This document shows positions 51,114 to 60,098 of a stretch of 64,000 bases of DNA, piece after piece. The notes beneath the pieces are model-generated. The model did not search any database. It was not told where the DNA came from and saw nothing but the letters and a program-made list of their open reading frames with translations. Numbering within the stretch: the stretch's first letter is position 1; the number at the start of each line of letters is the position of its first letter. The stretch is from Bacteroidota bacterium (lineage in GTDB: Bacteria > Chlamydiota > Chlamydiia > Chlamydiales > FEN-1388): positions 50,727 to 114,726 of the forward strand of contig JABDGV010000005.1 of assembly GCA_013285825.1 (NCBI GenBank), written 5' to 3'. Both the position numbers and the translations under genes were made by a program.

Positions 51114-52504
51114 CCTTCACCTCTCAATGCTTGTGAGACGTTGACGCGGACAGCAGAAAGGGAGGCAAGCAGGCCTGATATGGTTGCTATAATGAGAGTC
51201 GAAGAGATTGTAAAGAGCGTTGCAGAGGGGCTTAATGAGTTGGGAATGACGGTTCCATAGAATACTTGTGCAAGTACTTCGTGCCCTTGAATATTTCCAA
51301 GGAAGGCAAGTATCGAATTCAGGTTCTGCATAGTCAGCCAAGCAGTTGCAGTGCCCAACAGTATGCCAATAAGTCCAATGAGAAACCCTGCGATGACAAA
51401 AATAGTAAGAATGCTCGCTTTACTTGCCCCCAAAGCTCTCAAGATCGCAATCTCCTGCCTCTTGGAATGGACCAAGATTAAGAGGAGGGAGATGATGTTT
51501 GAGCAGGCAACTATCATGATGATGAGTGAGAGAAGCCGGAAGAGGTTCTTTTCACTCTCAAGCTGCTGGAAGAGGTCTGAGGTAAATTCTAAACGGTTAT
51601 AGGGCTCAACTTTAAAGAAAGTATCTAACTTTTGTTCTTTAAGCTTTGCGTCCATAATCTCTTGGAGATGAACAGTACTTCCAGGATGCCATACAGAGTA
51701 CCCGGTAGAGGGAAAGATCGAATCGGTTTGAGGTTCTGGTTGAATACGTTCAATGACTTCAGGAATAGTTATCAAAAGCTTTCCGCCTATGGGAAGAATT
51801 CCCGGATCGTAAAATCCTGCAACATATATTGGGAGGTTTCTGTTTTTGGGCCCAGTCGGAGTTACTTGAGCATACTCAAGAAAGCCTGTATCGTTCAGTT
51901 TTGCCCCCGTTCTTTGGAAAGAGAGAGGGAAGAGAACAGGATAGTCACGGCCCTGCTTTTGCATGGAGAATTGTTCGGGCATAGGGTCGAGGCTTAAGAG
52001 AAAGGAGAGCTGGTTTACGCTTGCCTGTGGAGATCCTGGCACATGGATTGACAGGGCGAGATAAGTAGTTGCAGCTTCAAAGGAGCTGTAGGATATATTG
52101 GGTGAAAGGCTTGAGAGAAGCGTTTGGAGCTTTTTTGCAGGGTTTTCAAAAGAGCCTTCAGCCCATGGAAGGGGCGAATCTATCTCTGGGTTATAAGGAG
52201 AGGTATCTTGTTTTGCCTTTTGCTGTAGATAGAGACCATGTTCTGAGCTTTTAGATGAGTAGTTATCGATTTGAAAGGATTTGGATTCAAAATAGGCAGG
52301 CTTCGGGGTAATTCGAACAGTGCCAAGAACGGCAACAACGTTTTCAGACCAGCGTTTAGAAAAACCGTCAGAAGCTGAGAAAAAAACGAGAGAGAGCCAG
52401 ACGACCGCTGCGATCATCAAGGCTGAAAGAACCCCGATAAACGAAATCGAAAGAGTTCGTTTTCGGGGCGTAATGTAGCTTACGGCCGTAGCAATTTCAA
52501 ACAA
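51110..52504 (-). CDS. lolC: Lipoprotein-releasing ABC permease LolC/LolE
   Basis: A FtsX-type permease (464 aa) with one N-terminal span (about 22-48), a long periplasmic domain (about 50-310) and three C-terminal spans, the last two around an EIAILRALGASKASIL coupling motif (about 353-368). Only one LolC/E gene is present, so it probably acts as a homodimer with LolD, as in other chlamydiae. It starts 2 bases after the rpmG stop and overlaps lolD, so the three genes form one transcript. Confidence 0.88.
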   Translation of the reverse strand: MFEIATAVSYITPRKRTLSISFIGVLSALMIAAVVWLSLVFFSASDGFSKRWSENVVAVLGTVRITPKPAYFESKSFQIDNYSSKSSEHGLYLQQKAKQDTSPYNPEIDSPLPWAEGSFENPAKKLQTLLSSLSPNISYSSFEAATTYLALSIHVPGSPQASVNQLSFLLSLDPMPEQFSMQKQGRDYPVLFPLSFQRTGAKLNDTGFLEYAQVTPTGPKNRNLPIYVAGFYDPGILPIGGKLLITIPEVIERIQPEPQTDSIFPSTGYSVWHPGSTVHLQEIMDAKLKEQKLDTFFKVEPYNRLEFTSDLFQQLESEKNLFRLLSLIIMIVACSNIISLLLILVHSKRQEIAILRALGASKASILTIFVIAGFLIGLIGILLGTATAWLTMQNLNSILAFLGNIQGHEVLAQVFYGTVIPNSLSPSATLFTISSTLIIATISGLLASLSAVRVNVSQALRGEG

Positions 52505-52506
52505 AT

Positions 52507-52662
52507 TTACTTTGTCTCTTTGAACTCAACTACTTCACGTACAACGGGATCAAACTTCTTCAGAGTGATACGCTCAGGAGTTTGTGTCTTGTTCTTTGTT
52601 GTGTAATAGAAAAAGGAGCTCTTTGAGCTCTTTAATTTAATGTTTTCGCGCTTGCTTGCCAT
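52507..52662 (-). CDS. rpmG: 50S ribosomal protein L33
   Basis: A 51-aa ribosomal protein translated from ATG 52662: [16 protein letters not shown], then [29 protein letters not shown]..., the standard L33 pattern lacking the zinc-binding cysteines (C-minus form). It is too short for ordinary ORF cut-offs. It sits directly before lolC/E, 2 bases apart, reproducing the L33-LolE-LolD order of chlamydiae. GGAATAA precedes the start. Confidence 0.95.
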   Translation of the reverse strand: MASKRENIKLKSSKSSFFYYTTKNKTQTPERITLKKFDPVVREVVEFKETK

Positions 52663-52805
52663 AGGTTATTCCTTGGAAAATTTCAGTTACTATAGCAGAT
52701 CTTCAGGATTCTTGTGTAGAGGAAAAAAGTCGGTACAATTTTTTCTAGAATTTTAAATATTAATTATTTAATAATTATATATAAATATTCAAATTACTGG
52801 TTTTT

Positions 52806-53813
52806 ATGATAAATAAAATACGCTGGACAAGTGAAATAAATAAAACAGTATCAGATCAAATTAATGCTGATCGATCTGCAAAACAGCCGACAGATTGGCA
52901 AAACTTGCATTTAAAAATAAATAAGCTATTTTATCTGAATGCATCTTGGAGAGAATTCAATGAGCACTGTAAGACCCTATTTGGCCTTAGACGACATGCA
53001 TATTCAACAGATAACAAAGAGAATGAGGGAGCCGATAAACAACAAAGTGCACGAAAAAGTAAAGGAGTAAGAGATACGCTTGATGTTGTGAGCAATATTG
53101 AAGGGGTAAAACGGAAAACAAAAGATAAGCTTCTAGTACCATCTTTAGTTGTAGAGAACAAACCGAGTACGTATGCATTTACGCTCGTTGATAAGAAAAA
53201 AATTGTTCTCACCACAGATAGTAAAAATCAGAATATTTTCCCAATAACTCCTCTGCCTTCAAATCAAATCGATGAGCACATTCAAACAGGCTTTTCTAAA
53301 GTTCTTAATCGATTTAATACTAGTGATGCAGACGACAGTTCGGTTGATGAGGAAGACAATTCATTGTACGAAGAAGCTCTCAGCCGAACGGAATCAGAGC
53401 GTCTTCTTCCCGAATCGGTTAAAATTCAATATGTCAGTAAAGAAGTTGGCTTTGGCGTCTTTGCTGCAAAAAAAATTACTAAAGGATCGGTTGTTGGTGA
53501 ATACACAGGCAAGATTAAAACAATAGTTAGAATCGAGAAGGAAGATCCGAAACAAGAGTACAGCTTTATTTTTGATAAAAAATCGATATATGACGCTTAT
53601 GGCCTCGACGCTCGCAATCAGGGTAATTTTGCACGCTTTATGAATCATAAGCCGGATAGAGATGCAAATGTTGAATCGGGTATATACTATAACCAGACGG
53701 GACCACATATCCTTCTGATCGCGAAAGAGAATATCAAGAAAAATGAGCAGCTGTTCTTTGATTATGGGAGCAAGTTCTGGAAAAAAAAGCAGGTTACGCC
53801 TGAACGGTTGTAA
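52806..53813 (+). CDS. SET-domain protein (candidate histone/protein methyltransferase effector)
   Basis: A 335-aa protein. Residues 1-200 are low-complexity, polar and helical, without known domain. The SET domain (about 205-325) has GFGVFAAKKI (215-224), the substrate/SAM motif NFARFMNH (274-281, usually RFINHS) and LFFDYG (316-321, usually ELxxDYG). The C-terminal Cys cluster of histone methyltransferases is absent. Chlamydial SET proteins (NUE-like) are secreted and modify host chromatin, so this is a good candidate; a bacterial target is possible. It is followed closely by the 922-aa gene. Confidence 0.85.
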   Translation: MINKIRWTSEINKTVSDQINADRSAKQPTDWQNLHLKINKLFYLNASWREFNEHCKTLFGLRRHAYSTDNKENEGADKQQSARKSKGVRDTLDVVSNIEGVKRKTKDKLLVPSLVVENKPSTYAFTLVDKKKIVLTTDSKNQNIFPITPLPSNQIDEHIQTGFSKVLNRFNTSDADDSSVDEEDNSLYEEALSRTESERLLPESVKIQYVSKEVGFGVFAAKKITKGSVVGEYTGKIKTIVRIEKEDPKQEYSFIFDKKSIYDAYGLDARNQGNFARFMNHKPDRDANVESGIYYNQTGPHILLIAKENIKKNEQLFFDYGSKFWKKKQVTPERL

Positions 53814-53836
53814 TTATCAAAAGGTGCGTTACGATT

Positions 53837-56605
53837 ATGGTACGTATCAACAAACAGACAAATAGTGACTCTTCGACCGTTTCAAGCACAAAGCTACCTC
53901 AAACAAAGCACTCATCTCATTTCGACCAGGCAAAAGCCATCTTTAACAAACGGCAAATCACTCAAACAGATGAGTGGGATAGATGGCTTGGATTTGATGT
54001 GGGCGCTCCAACATCTTCTGCCACCGGTATTTCAGGCTATAAAGATGCCTCCCGCCTTTGGAAAGTGTTTTTAAATCCAACGAGGGATAATTTTTACCAA
54101 GTGTTGGACCGGGTGATTACAGCGGCCCAAAAAGAGGGGATCTCTTTTGAAGGCAAGCTAGTTGATGACATACTTGGAAAGCATGGGATTTCTGATCTCG
54201 ACGATCCTACCGAGCCCAAATTGCTTATTTACGTCACAGGCAAAGATGAAAAAGAGGGACGCTCCAAATTCGTAGAAATGATGAAAATGCTGGAGTCTGA
54301 ATTTTCAGAAGAAGAGATGAAAAGCCTTGCACATGTGCAAGGAGAACGTAAACGTGAAAGCGGAGAAATCGTACAGCAATGGGGCCCCTCTTTTACACGT
54401 CGCCACACAAATTTGATCTTTTATTCTCATGGAGGATTTGAAGAATCGGGTCGAAAAGACCATCTGGATAAGCTTGAGAACTATTTTCAAGGAGAAAATT
54501 TCTACCTATATAAAAACCGAATAGATCCTCTTTTATTGAAAAATGAAAAGCTCGAACAAATAGCAATAGATAGGCTCAAGCGATTTGTAAAATTCCAACT
54601 GAACAGAAAAGATGATGTACGAACTCTCAACAAGCTCTTTGAAGCAAGCTATCTGCATAAATATGTTCACGCACAAGTACTACTGAGAAAAAACAAACCC
54701 TCTCACGAGGAAGTTGCATCCCTTCATAACATAAGTGTTCATGATCTTCAGATGCAACGAATTGCCGATTGTTATGTTTCCCTTTGCAAAGAGCAAAAAA
54801 AAGATCTCGATTTTTCAACAATGAATATCGCGAAGAAACTGGGCATAAGCGAAGAAGAGATTGCAAGTGCTCTTCAGCAGTCTGAACTGCTTTTGAACAA
54901 GCGGGAGCTTTTGGCAACGCTTGGAACTCAATTCAACCACGCTTTTTTAAAATTTTCTGAAAGTCAATATGGTGGATTGTCTAGGCAAGAGGTATCTCAA
55001 AACCTTGATTCTACAAGTGAGCTTTTCAGGTATATAAAGAGTAATTTTTCCTCTTTCTCCCAGCCAATTTCTTTGATCAAGCTATTCAATATTTCCCAAA
55101 ACCTCGAGTTCATCACTTCCCACAATAACCTCTTTGATAAAGAGCATATGCAGCTAGCAAAAACTCTTATGACAACGGCTGAAGAGCTTACGGGAGATAT
55201 CTTGAAAGTCATGGAGCTAAAGCGGCGCGGATCAGTCTGGGAGATGATGGAGGCGCAATCAACTCCTGAAAAATTGCGGGATGCTATTGCGCAAAAGACA
55301 TGGGGAGTATCAACTCTTGAGAACGGCACCTATTCGATGAAAAAACTCAAAAGCTCTCTCTCCAATGAAAAAATCATTGAAGGAGTACTTGAGCGCGCAA
55401 ATGAATTGAAAGCCATGGTAACTTCTGCACAGAAGAATTTGCCCAAAGAATTGAAATGCGGCTCTAAAGAAATAGATGCTTTTTATAAATCAGATGCAGT
55501 CCCCGACAAAAAAAAGGCCTGTCAGGTTATCTTGCAGAAACTTGACAATGTGATCGCCCGGCAAAAATCAAGGTTAGATCAGATCAAGAAAGGCGAAAAG
55601 ATCTCGATCCCGTTGATCTTTCATGCGACTACCAAAGAAGATATCTTATTCCAAATAGCCTCTTCTGAAATAAGGCACTCTCAAGCAACCTACGATGGTG
55701 CCTTTGTTGCTACGAACCCCGCTATGCTGAGATATGGAGCTGCTGTCTTAGGGCTTGATTTAGGAGTTTCATTCTCAGCGGAACTTATAAAAACAAATGC
55801 TAAAAAACCCTTTGTGCTTCCCGAGAATGAGCCTTTTGGACTAGATCCAAAAGGGTTTCGCGACCCAAAAATAGAAAAATGGCTAGGCTTTTCTGAATCG
55901 GTAACAGTAAATCCAAAAGTTTTTGAAATGGAGAGGAAATTTCAGGAAAAGCTGCAGCCGATTCTCATACAAACCCTTCTTGAGTGCGATCAATCGTTAT
56001 CGATTGATTCACCCGAAGTTCATAGGACCATTGAAGAGATTTTATCTGCGTTGAGTCAAAAAAAGCTCACCTTGTCGCCAAGCGAGAATAGATCAGAGTG
56101 GACCCCTTTTTTGCGTTCAAGCAAAAAAACGTATGAGGAATTTTCAAAGAAGAGTGCGGCTACTATAATTGCAGCAATAAAAAAGAAATCTCAAGAAGCA
56201 AAAGTCAAAAAGCTCTGTAAAGCCCTTGAAAGCAATCTAGATTCCATTTGGTTAAAACTTGGCGGGAATAAAGAGGGCAGTGGTATCAGGATTAAAGGGG
56301 AGTTGCAATTTCCAACGACTCCCTATTTTATAGGTATCGATGATGAACCCTATATCAAGAGCTACTTTGAAAAGGACCCTCATTTTCAATTTGTCGGCGG
56401 CAAAGAGGTTACTTCAATAGATTCTATTCGTAAGAAAGCACGAGAAGGGGCGCTGCAGGGAAAAAAACTAACAGCCGAAGAGCAAAAAAAGCTCGAAGAA
56501 AATGTTAACCTCCACTGCATACCTCTTATGGAGCAGATCATCGAGTTTGACTGCATTTCAAACCAGTTTGGCGGAGCTCTGCTTCTTAAGGAGTGGATGG
56601 AGTAA
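53837..56605 (+). CDS. 922-aa hypothetical protein, possible ADP-ribosyltransferase-like domain
   Basis: No named family recognised. The first ~570 residues are mostly helical and charged. At about 592-640 the segment PLIFHATTKEDILFQI...YDGAFVATNPAMLRYGAAV resembles the ART/PARP pattern, a His (H596) in a YHxT-like motif followed by a Gly-rich strand with an [S/T]xxP and a Tyr (Y633). A later KEVTSID near residue 860 could hold the acidic residue. The match is by eye and modest. The gene lies 23 bases after the SET gene on the same strand, so coexpression as an effector pair is plausible. Confidence 0.6.
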   Translation: MVRINKQTNSDSSTVSSTKLPQTKHSSHFDQAKAIFNKRQITQTDEWDRWLGFDVGAPTSSATGISGYKDASRLWKVFLNPTRDNFYQVLDRVITAAQKEGISFEGKLVDDILGKHGISDLDDPTEPKLLIYVTGKDEKEGRSKFVEMMKMLESEFSEEEMKSLAHVQGERKRESGEIVQQWGPSFTRRHTNLIFYSHGGFEESGRKDHLDKLENYFQGENFYLYKNRIDPLLLKNEKLEQIAIDRLKRFVKFQLNRKDDVRTLNKLFEASYLHKYVHAQVLLRKNKPSHEEVASLHNISVHDLQMQRIADCYVSLCKEQKKDLDFSTMNIAKKLGISEEEIASALQQSELLLNKRELLATLGTQFNHAFLKFSESQYGGLSRQEVSQNLDSTSELFRYIKSNFSSFSQPISLIKLFNISQNLEFITSHNNLFDKEHMQLAKTLMTTAEELTGDILKVMELKRRGSVWEMMEAQSTPEKLRDAIAQKTWGVSTLENGTYSMKKLKSSLSNEKIIEGVLERANELKAMVTSAQKNLPKELKCGSKEIDAFYKSDAVPDKKKACQVILQKLDNVIARQKSRLDQIKKGEKISIPLIFHATTKEDILFQIASSEIRHSQATYDGAFVATNPAMLRYGAAVLGLDLGVSFSAELIKTNAKKPFVLPENEPFGLDPKGFRDPKIEKWLGFSESVTVNPKVFEMERKFQEKLQPILIQTLLECDQSLSIDSPEVHRTIEEILSALSQKKLTLSPSENRSEWTPFLRSSKKTYEEFSKKSAATIIAAIKKKSQEAKVKKLCKALESNLDSIWLKLGGNKEGSGIRIKGELQFPTTPYFIGIDDEPYIKSYFEKDPHFQFVGGKEVTSIDSIRKKAREGALQGKKLTAEEQKKLEENVNLHCIPLMEQIIEFDCISNQFGGALLLKEWME

Positions 56606-56751
56606 CAACTTTTAGTTTCTACCCTTCTTGAACATTCTAATGTGTAAATTCGCTTCTTAAGTTACTCGAACTCACATATAGGAAGAATTGGGATTTTTGT
56701 TTTTGAGGTTTAGGAGTACCTGTCAGTATAAAAGATTAGGAGGGAAATTTA

Positions 56752-56901
56752 ATGAAAGTAAAAAACGCAATAAAAATACTAAAAAAACGGCTTCAGAGCA
56801 ATCCAAAATTAAGGGTGGCTTATGAAAAAGAAAAGCGAAATTATCAGATTGCCTGTAAGAAACGAGAACAGCATAAACGAGCAAAAATTACAAAATGTTG
56901 A
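56752..56901 (+). pseudogene. 49-aa truncated antitoxin-like ORF
   Basis: ATG 56752 has an excellent RBS (AGGAGGGAAATTT). The 49-aa product KRLQSNPKLRVAYEKEKRNYQIA resembles the N-terminal helix pair of XRE/HigA-type antitoxins (ERLxDPEFRxAYEE...YxxA..I..R), but ends where their helix-turn-helix should begin. It is probably a decayed antitoxin gene, or a tiny DNA-binding remnant. The 530-base spacer between the 922-aa gene and the fic gene holds nothing else recognisable. Confidence 0.5.
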
Positions 56902-57137
56902 AAAGAAAATTTGTTGATAATTTTCATATTTCTTTTTTGGCTTTTGACTGACAAGATCGTTAAAATCTACTTGGATGTTAAATACTTGAGCGATGTTTTG
57001 TTAATTATTCAGGATGATGATTGTTAAATATAACGAAAATTTGTACGATGAAATTCGTATCCTAGCACATGTTTGGGATCTGTATATGTTAATTGTCATC
57101 GGTTGTGTGTGTTAATTAATAGGAATAGGTGATTGAA

Positions 57138-58307
57138 ATGAGAAGCAGCAAATTTGTACATTTTGATTTAGAACTTGCTGAGCCTACATTTAGTTCTTCT
57201 TTGACCGATTTGATTATCGAGTTAGATTATCTCCGAAGAAAGAAAATTAGAGGCACTACACATCCTGAGATTTTTTTTCAGCTAAAGCACATATTCCACT
57301 TTTTAGAAAGCATAGGTTCTGCCCGTATCGAAGGTAATAACACCACTGTAGCTGAGTACATTGAGACAAAACTTGAAGGGAAAAAAAAATTGCCTTATGC
57401 AATAAAAGAAATTCAAAATATCGAAGACACTATGGCCTTTGTCGAAAAGTCTGTAAAGAATCACTCAATTAATCGGGCTTTCGTAAGTGAAATGCATAGG
57501 ATGATTACCGATGGTCTTCTTCCGCCACCTGATGGAGAAGGAGACCATGCTCCAGGTAATTATAGAACAACAAATTTACGGATAAACATGTCAGATCATA
57601 CCCCTCCTGATTTTCTCAAGGTAGGGGATTACATGGAAGAGTTGTTTAATTTTATCCATAGAAAAGATAGCCCTAAATATGACCTCTTAAAAATTGCGAT
57701 AGCTCATCATCGATTTGTCTGGATACATCCTTTTGGTAATGGGAATGGTAGGACTGTACGACTGTTCACCTATGCTATGTTGGTGAAGCTTGGATTTAAT
57801 GTTGACGAAGGCCGAATACTCAATCCTACAGCTGTTTTTTGCAGTAATCGAGACGCCTATTATAAATACCTTTCTATGGCTGATAAAGGTACAAAAAAAG
57901 GTATCTTGGAGTGGTCTGAATATGTCTTAAAAGGGCTAAAGGAAGAAATCGAAAAGATAGATAAATTGCTAAATTATGATTACTTGAAAAAGGAAATTTT
58001 ATTACCAGCCATCAATGATTCAGTTGATAGAAAATACATTACCGATACTGAGGCAAAGGTGCTTAAAAAAGCAGTAGAGTCTCAGGTTATTCAAGCAGCT
58101 GATATGAAGGACATTTTTGTTGGAAAATCCAGTCAGGAAGTCTCTCGCCAGATAAGGAAATTAATCGAAAAAAAGATGTTGATGCGGGAAGGTGGAGACA
58201 AAACAGCAAGAAAATATTTGATTCGTTTCGATAATAATTATTTATTGCGAAGTGTAATTAAATTATTGGGAAAAAAAGGTTTTTTGCCTTTGCGTGAGAG
58301 TATTTAA
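57138..58307 (+). CDS. Fic-family protein with winged-helix C-terminus
   Basis: The start is set at ATG 57138 (MRSSKFVHFD), with AGGTGA upstream. The Fic domain carries an inhibitory (S/T)xxxE(G/N) helix early on (SARIEGN, about 61-67), then the core WIHPFGNGNGRTVR (catalytic H197). The usual Asp/Glu of HPFx(D/E)GNGR is Asn here. C-terminal to it is a winged-helix segment (about 320-375, KSSQEVSRQIRKLIEKK). Fic enzymes transfer AMP or other groups to proteins; class II enzymes autoinhibit. The Asn substitution may alter Mg binding. It is transcribed alone. Confidence 0.88.
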   Translation: MRSSKFVHFDLELAEPTFSSSLTDLIIELDYLRRKKIRGTTHPEIFFQLKHIFHFLESIGSARIEGNNTTVAEYIETKLEGKKKLPYAIKEIQNIEDTMAFVEKSVKNHSINRAFVSEMHRMITDGLLPPPDGEGDHAPGNYRTTNLRINMSDHTPPDFLKVGDYMEELFNFIHRKDSPKYDLLKIAIAHHRFVWIHPFGNGNGRTVRLFTYAMLVKLGFNVDEGRILNPTAVFCSNRDAYYKYLSMADKGTKKGILEWSEYVLKGLKEEIEKIDKLLNYDYLKKEILLPAINDSVDRKYITDTEAKVLKKAVESQVIQAADMKDIFVGKSSQEVSRQIRKLIEKKMLMREGGDKTARKYLIRFDNNYLLRSVIKLLGKKGFLPLRESI

Positions 58308-58337
58308 CACTCAGAAATATTTCATTCTGATTGATTA

Positions 58338-59324
58338 TCAAAACTTGGACGAACTCAGACTGAAAGGAATTCTTGTCTTAGGCGCTAAAGAATAGATATC
58401 GGTTTCGGGCTGATAAAAGCCAAGGCCTGCAATCATTGCGGCATTGTCTAAGCAAAGCTCATCTTGAGGCCAAAAGCAGGGTATTGAAAGTGTGTTCATT
58501 TTCGCTCTTAAGGCTTGATTTCGAGTAACCCCTCCACCCAAATAGACTGCTTGAGCTGGAAACGATTGTAAGGCCAAAAGCACCTTTTCATAGACAGCAT
58601 CAATGGCAGCTTGTTGAAAGCTTGCACAGAGATCAGGAAAGTCCTTGGGATCCAGTTCTTTGAGCTTGTAGAGGACTGCAGTCTTAAGTCCGCTGAAGGA
58701 GAATGCAAAGGGGTTGTTTTTTACCTTGGCAGGGCTGAATTGAAAAGCTTTTGGATTTCCAAGCTTTGCCATCTTTTCAACATTTGGCCCTCCAGGATAG
58801 TCTAGTCCTATCATCTTAGCTACCTTGTCAAAAGCTTCCCCAATAGCATCATCTATCGTCTGGCCGATCAGCTGGTATTTGCCGATATCGTGAATGAGTA
58901 CAAGGCTTGTATGGCCTCCGGAAAGGACAACTCCTAGAGCTGGGAAGAGTCTCTCAGCACTCATTATAGAGGCGTAAAGGTGCGCTTCGATGTGGTTTAT
59001 TTCTACGACAGGTAGTGAGGCTGCAAGGGAGAGCCCTTGAGCAAAATGGATGCCTACTAATAGTGATCCGACAAGGCCTGGTCCATTAGCAACAGCGATG
59101 CGATCAATATCTGAAAGTGTGAGGTTTGCATCTTGAAGCGACTTTTCGACAACCCAGTCTATAGCTTCGACATGGTTTCTTGAGGCAAGCTCGGGCACAA
59201 CACCGCCATATTCTGCAAAGATGGCATCTTGGGAGTAGGTGACAAGCGAGCAAATACGTGTGCCATCTTCCACAATCGCGGCCGACGTCTCATCACAGGT
59301 CGTTTCAATGCCCAACACGTACAT
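58338..59324 (-). CDS. tsaD: tRNA N6-adenosine threonylcarbamoyltransferase TsaD
   Basis: TsaD completes t6A synthesis on ANN-decoding tRNAs. 328 aa, full length. Seen: MYVLGIETTCDETSAAI, VVPELASRNH, the metal motif INHIEAHLYAS (His about 109-113), LSGGHTSLVLI, the nucleotide-binding GEAFDKVAKMIGLDYPGG and GGVTRNQALR near the end. It is the last gene of the minus-strand zwf-opcA-pgl-tsaD run, 3 bases after pgl. Confidence 0.95.
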   Translation of the reverse strand: MYVLGIETTCDETSAAIVEDGTRICSLVTYSQDAIFAEYGGVVPELASRNHVEAIDWVVEKSLQDANLTLSDIDRIAVANGPGLVGSLLVGIHFAQGLSLAASLPVVEINHIEAHLYASIMSAERLFPALGVVLSGGHTSLVLIHDIGKYQLIGQTIDDAIGEAFDKVAKMIGLDYPGGPNVEKMAKLGNPKAFQFSPAKVKNNPFAFSFSGLKTAVLYKLKELDPKDFPDLCASFQQAAIDAVYEKVLLALQSFPAQAVYLGGGVTRNQALRAKMNTLSIPCFWPQDELCLDNAAMIAGLGFYQPETDIYSLAPKTRIPFSLSSSKF

Positions 59325-59327
59325 AAA

Positions 59328-60086
59328 TTATCCACTCAAGCCTGATCCGTAGGCAGCTCGCTTATCAAGAATGTAGAGCGCAGGAGTCTCTTCTGTGCCA
59401 AGTCGTTGGGCTGGGATTAAATCAGGCGTAAAGTCTCCTCGAAGGATCTTTTTGACAACCTTCGCTTTTGATCTGCCCAAAGCAAAAACAATCACTTTGC
59501 TCGCAAGATCAATGCAGGGAAAGGTGACAGTCAGCCGTGTGCACTCTTTTTGGGGTACTTGGTTTGCAACGACGAGACGTTTTTCTTCATGAAGCGCCTT
59601 CGTCTCAGGAAAGAGAGATGCTGTATGCCCATCGTCACCGATGCCGAGGAGGATCAAGTCGAGCTTGCCTCCAGGACATGTTCTCTTGATAAGGTTTTCA
59701 TAATCTCGGGCTGCACTATCTAAATCAACCGCTTCGCCCATCATACGATGGGTTTTTGCTTGATTGAGGGGCGGTACAGAGAAATACTCTTGAGCCATGT
59801 GGAAGTTGCTTTCGGGAGAATCGGGAGGGACAGCTCGTTCATCGCCCCAGAAGAGGTTCACGAACTGCCAGTTGACAGAAAGAGCGAATGAGGGCTCTTG
59901 CAGTTTACGGTAAACGGCTGCAGGCGTTGATCCGCCAGCTAAAGCAACTGAGAAGGAGGATTTTGCAGCAATTGCCCTTTGGGCCTCTTCAACAAATAGC
60001 TGAGCACACTTTTCTGCAGCTTCATCTTCGTCGAGCGCGACGATTGCTTGTCTTCGTTTGTCAACACGCACACGTTTCATTGGCAT
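59328..60086 (-). CDS. pgl: 6-phosphogluconolactonase
   Basis: Hydrolyses 6-phosphoglucono-lactone in the oxidative pentose phosphate pathway. 252 aa (the DevB type). Seen: VALAGGSTPAAVYRKL, VNLFWGDERAVPPDSPESN, LLGIGDDGHTASLFPET and the C-terminal RLTVTFPCIDLA region. The likely start is MPMKRVRVDK (or the ATG 6 bases inside). The position between opcA and tsaD follows the zwf-pgl pairing known in Chlamydia. Confidence 0.93.
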   Translation of the reverse strand: MPMKRVRVDKRRQAIVALDEDEAAEKCAQLFVEEAQRAIAAKSSFSVALAGGSTPAAVYRKLQEPSFALSVNWQFVNLFWGDERAVPPDSPESNFHMAQEYFSVPPLNQAKTHRMMGEAVDLDSAARDYENLIKRTCPGGKLDLILLGIGDDGHTASLFPETKALHEEKRLVVANQVPQKECTRLTVTFPCIDLASKVIVFALGRSKAKVVKKILRGDFTPDLIPAQRLGTEETPALYILDKRAAYGSGLSG

Positions 60087-60098
60087 CTTTAAAGTTGT

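Noticed and set aside
56606..57137. tRNA or small RNA in the 530-base spacer
   Set aside because: I found no cloverleaf or GTTCRANNC-type T-arm; only the truncated antitoxin-like ORF is supported.
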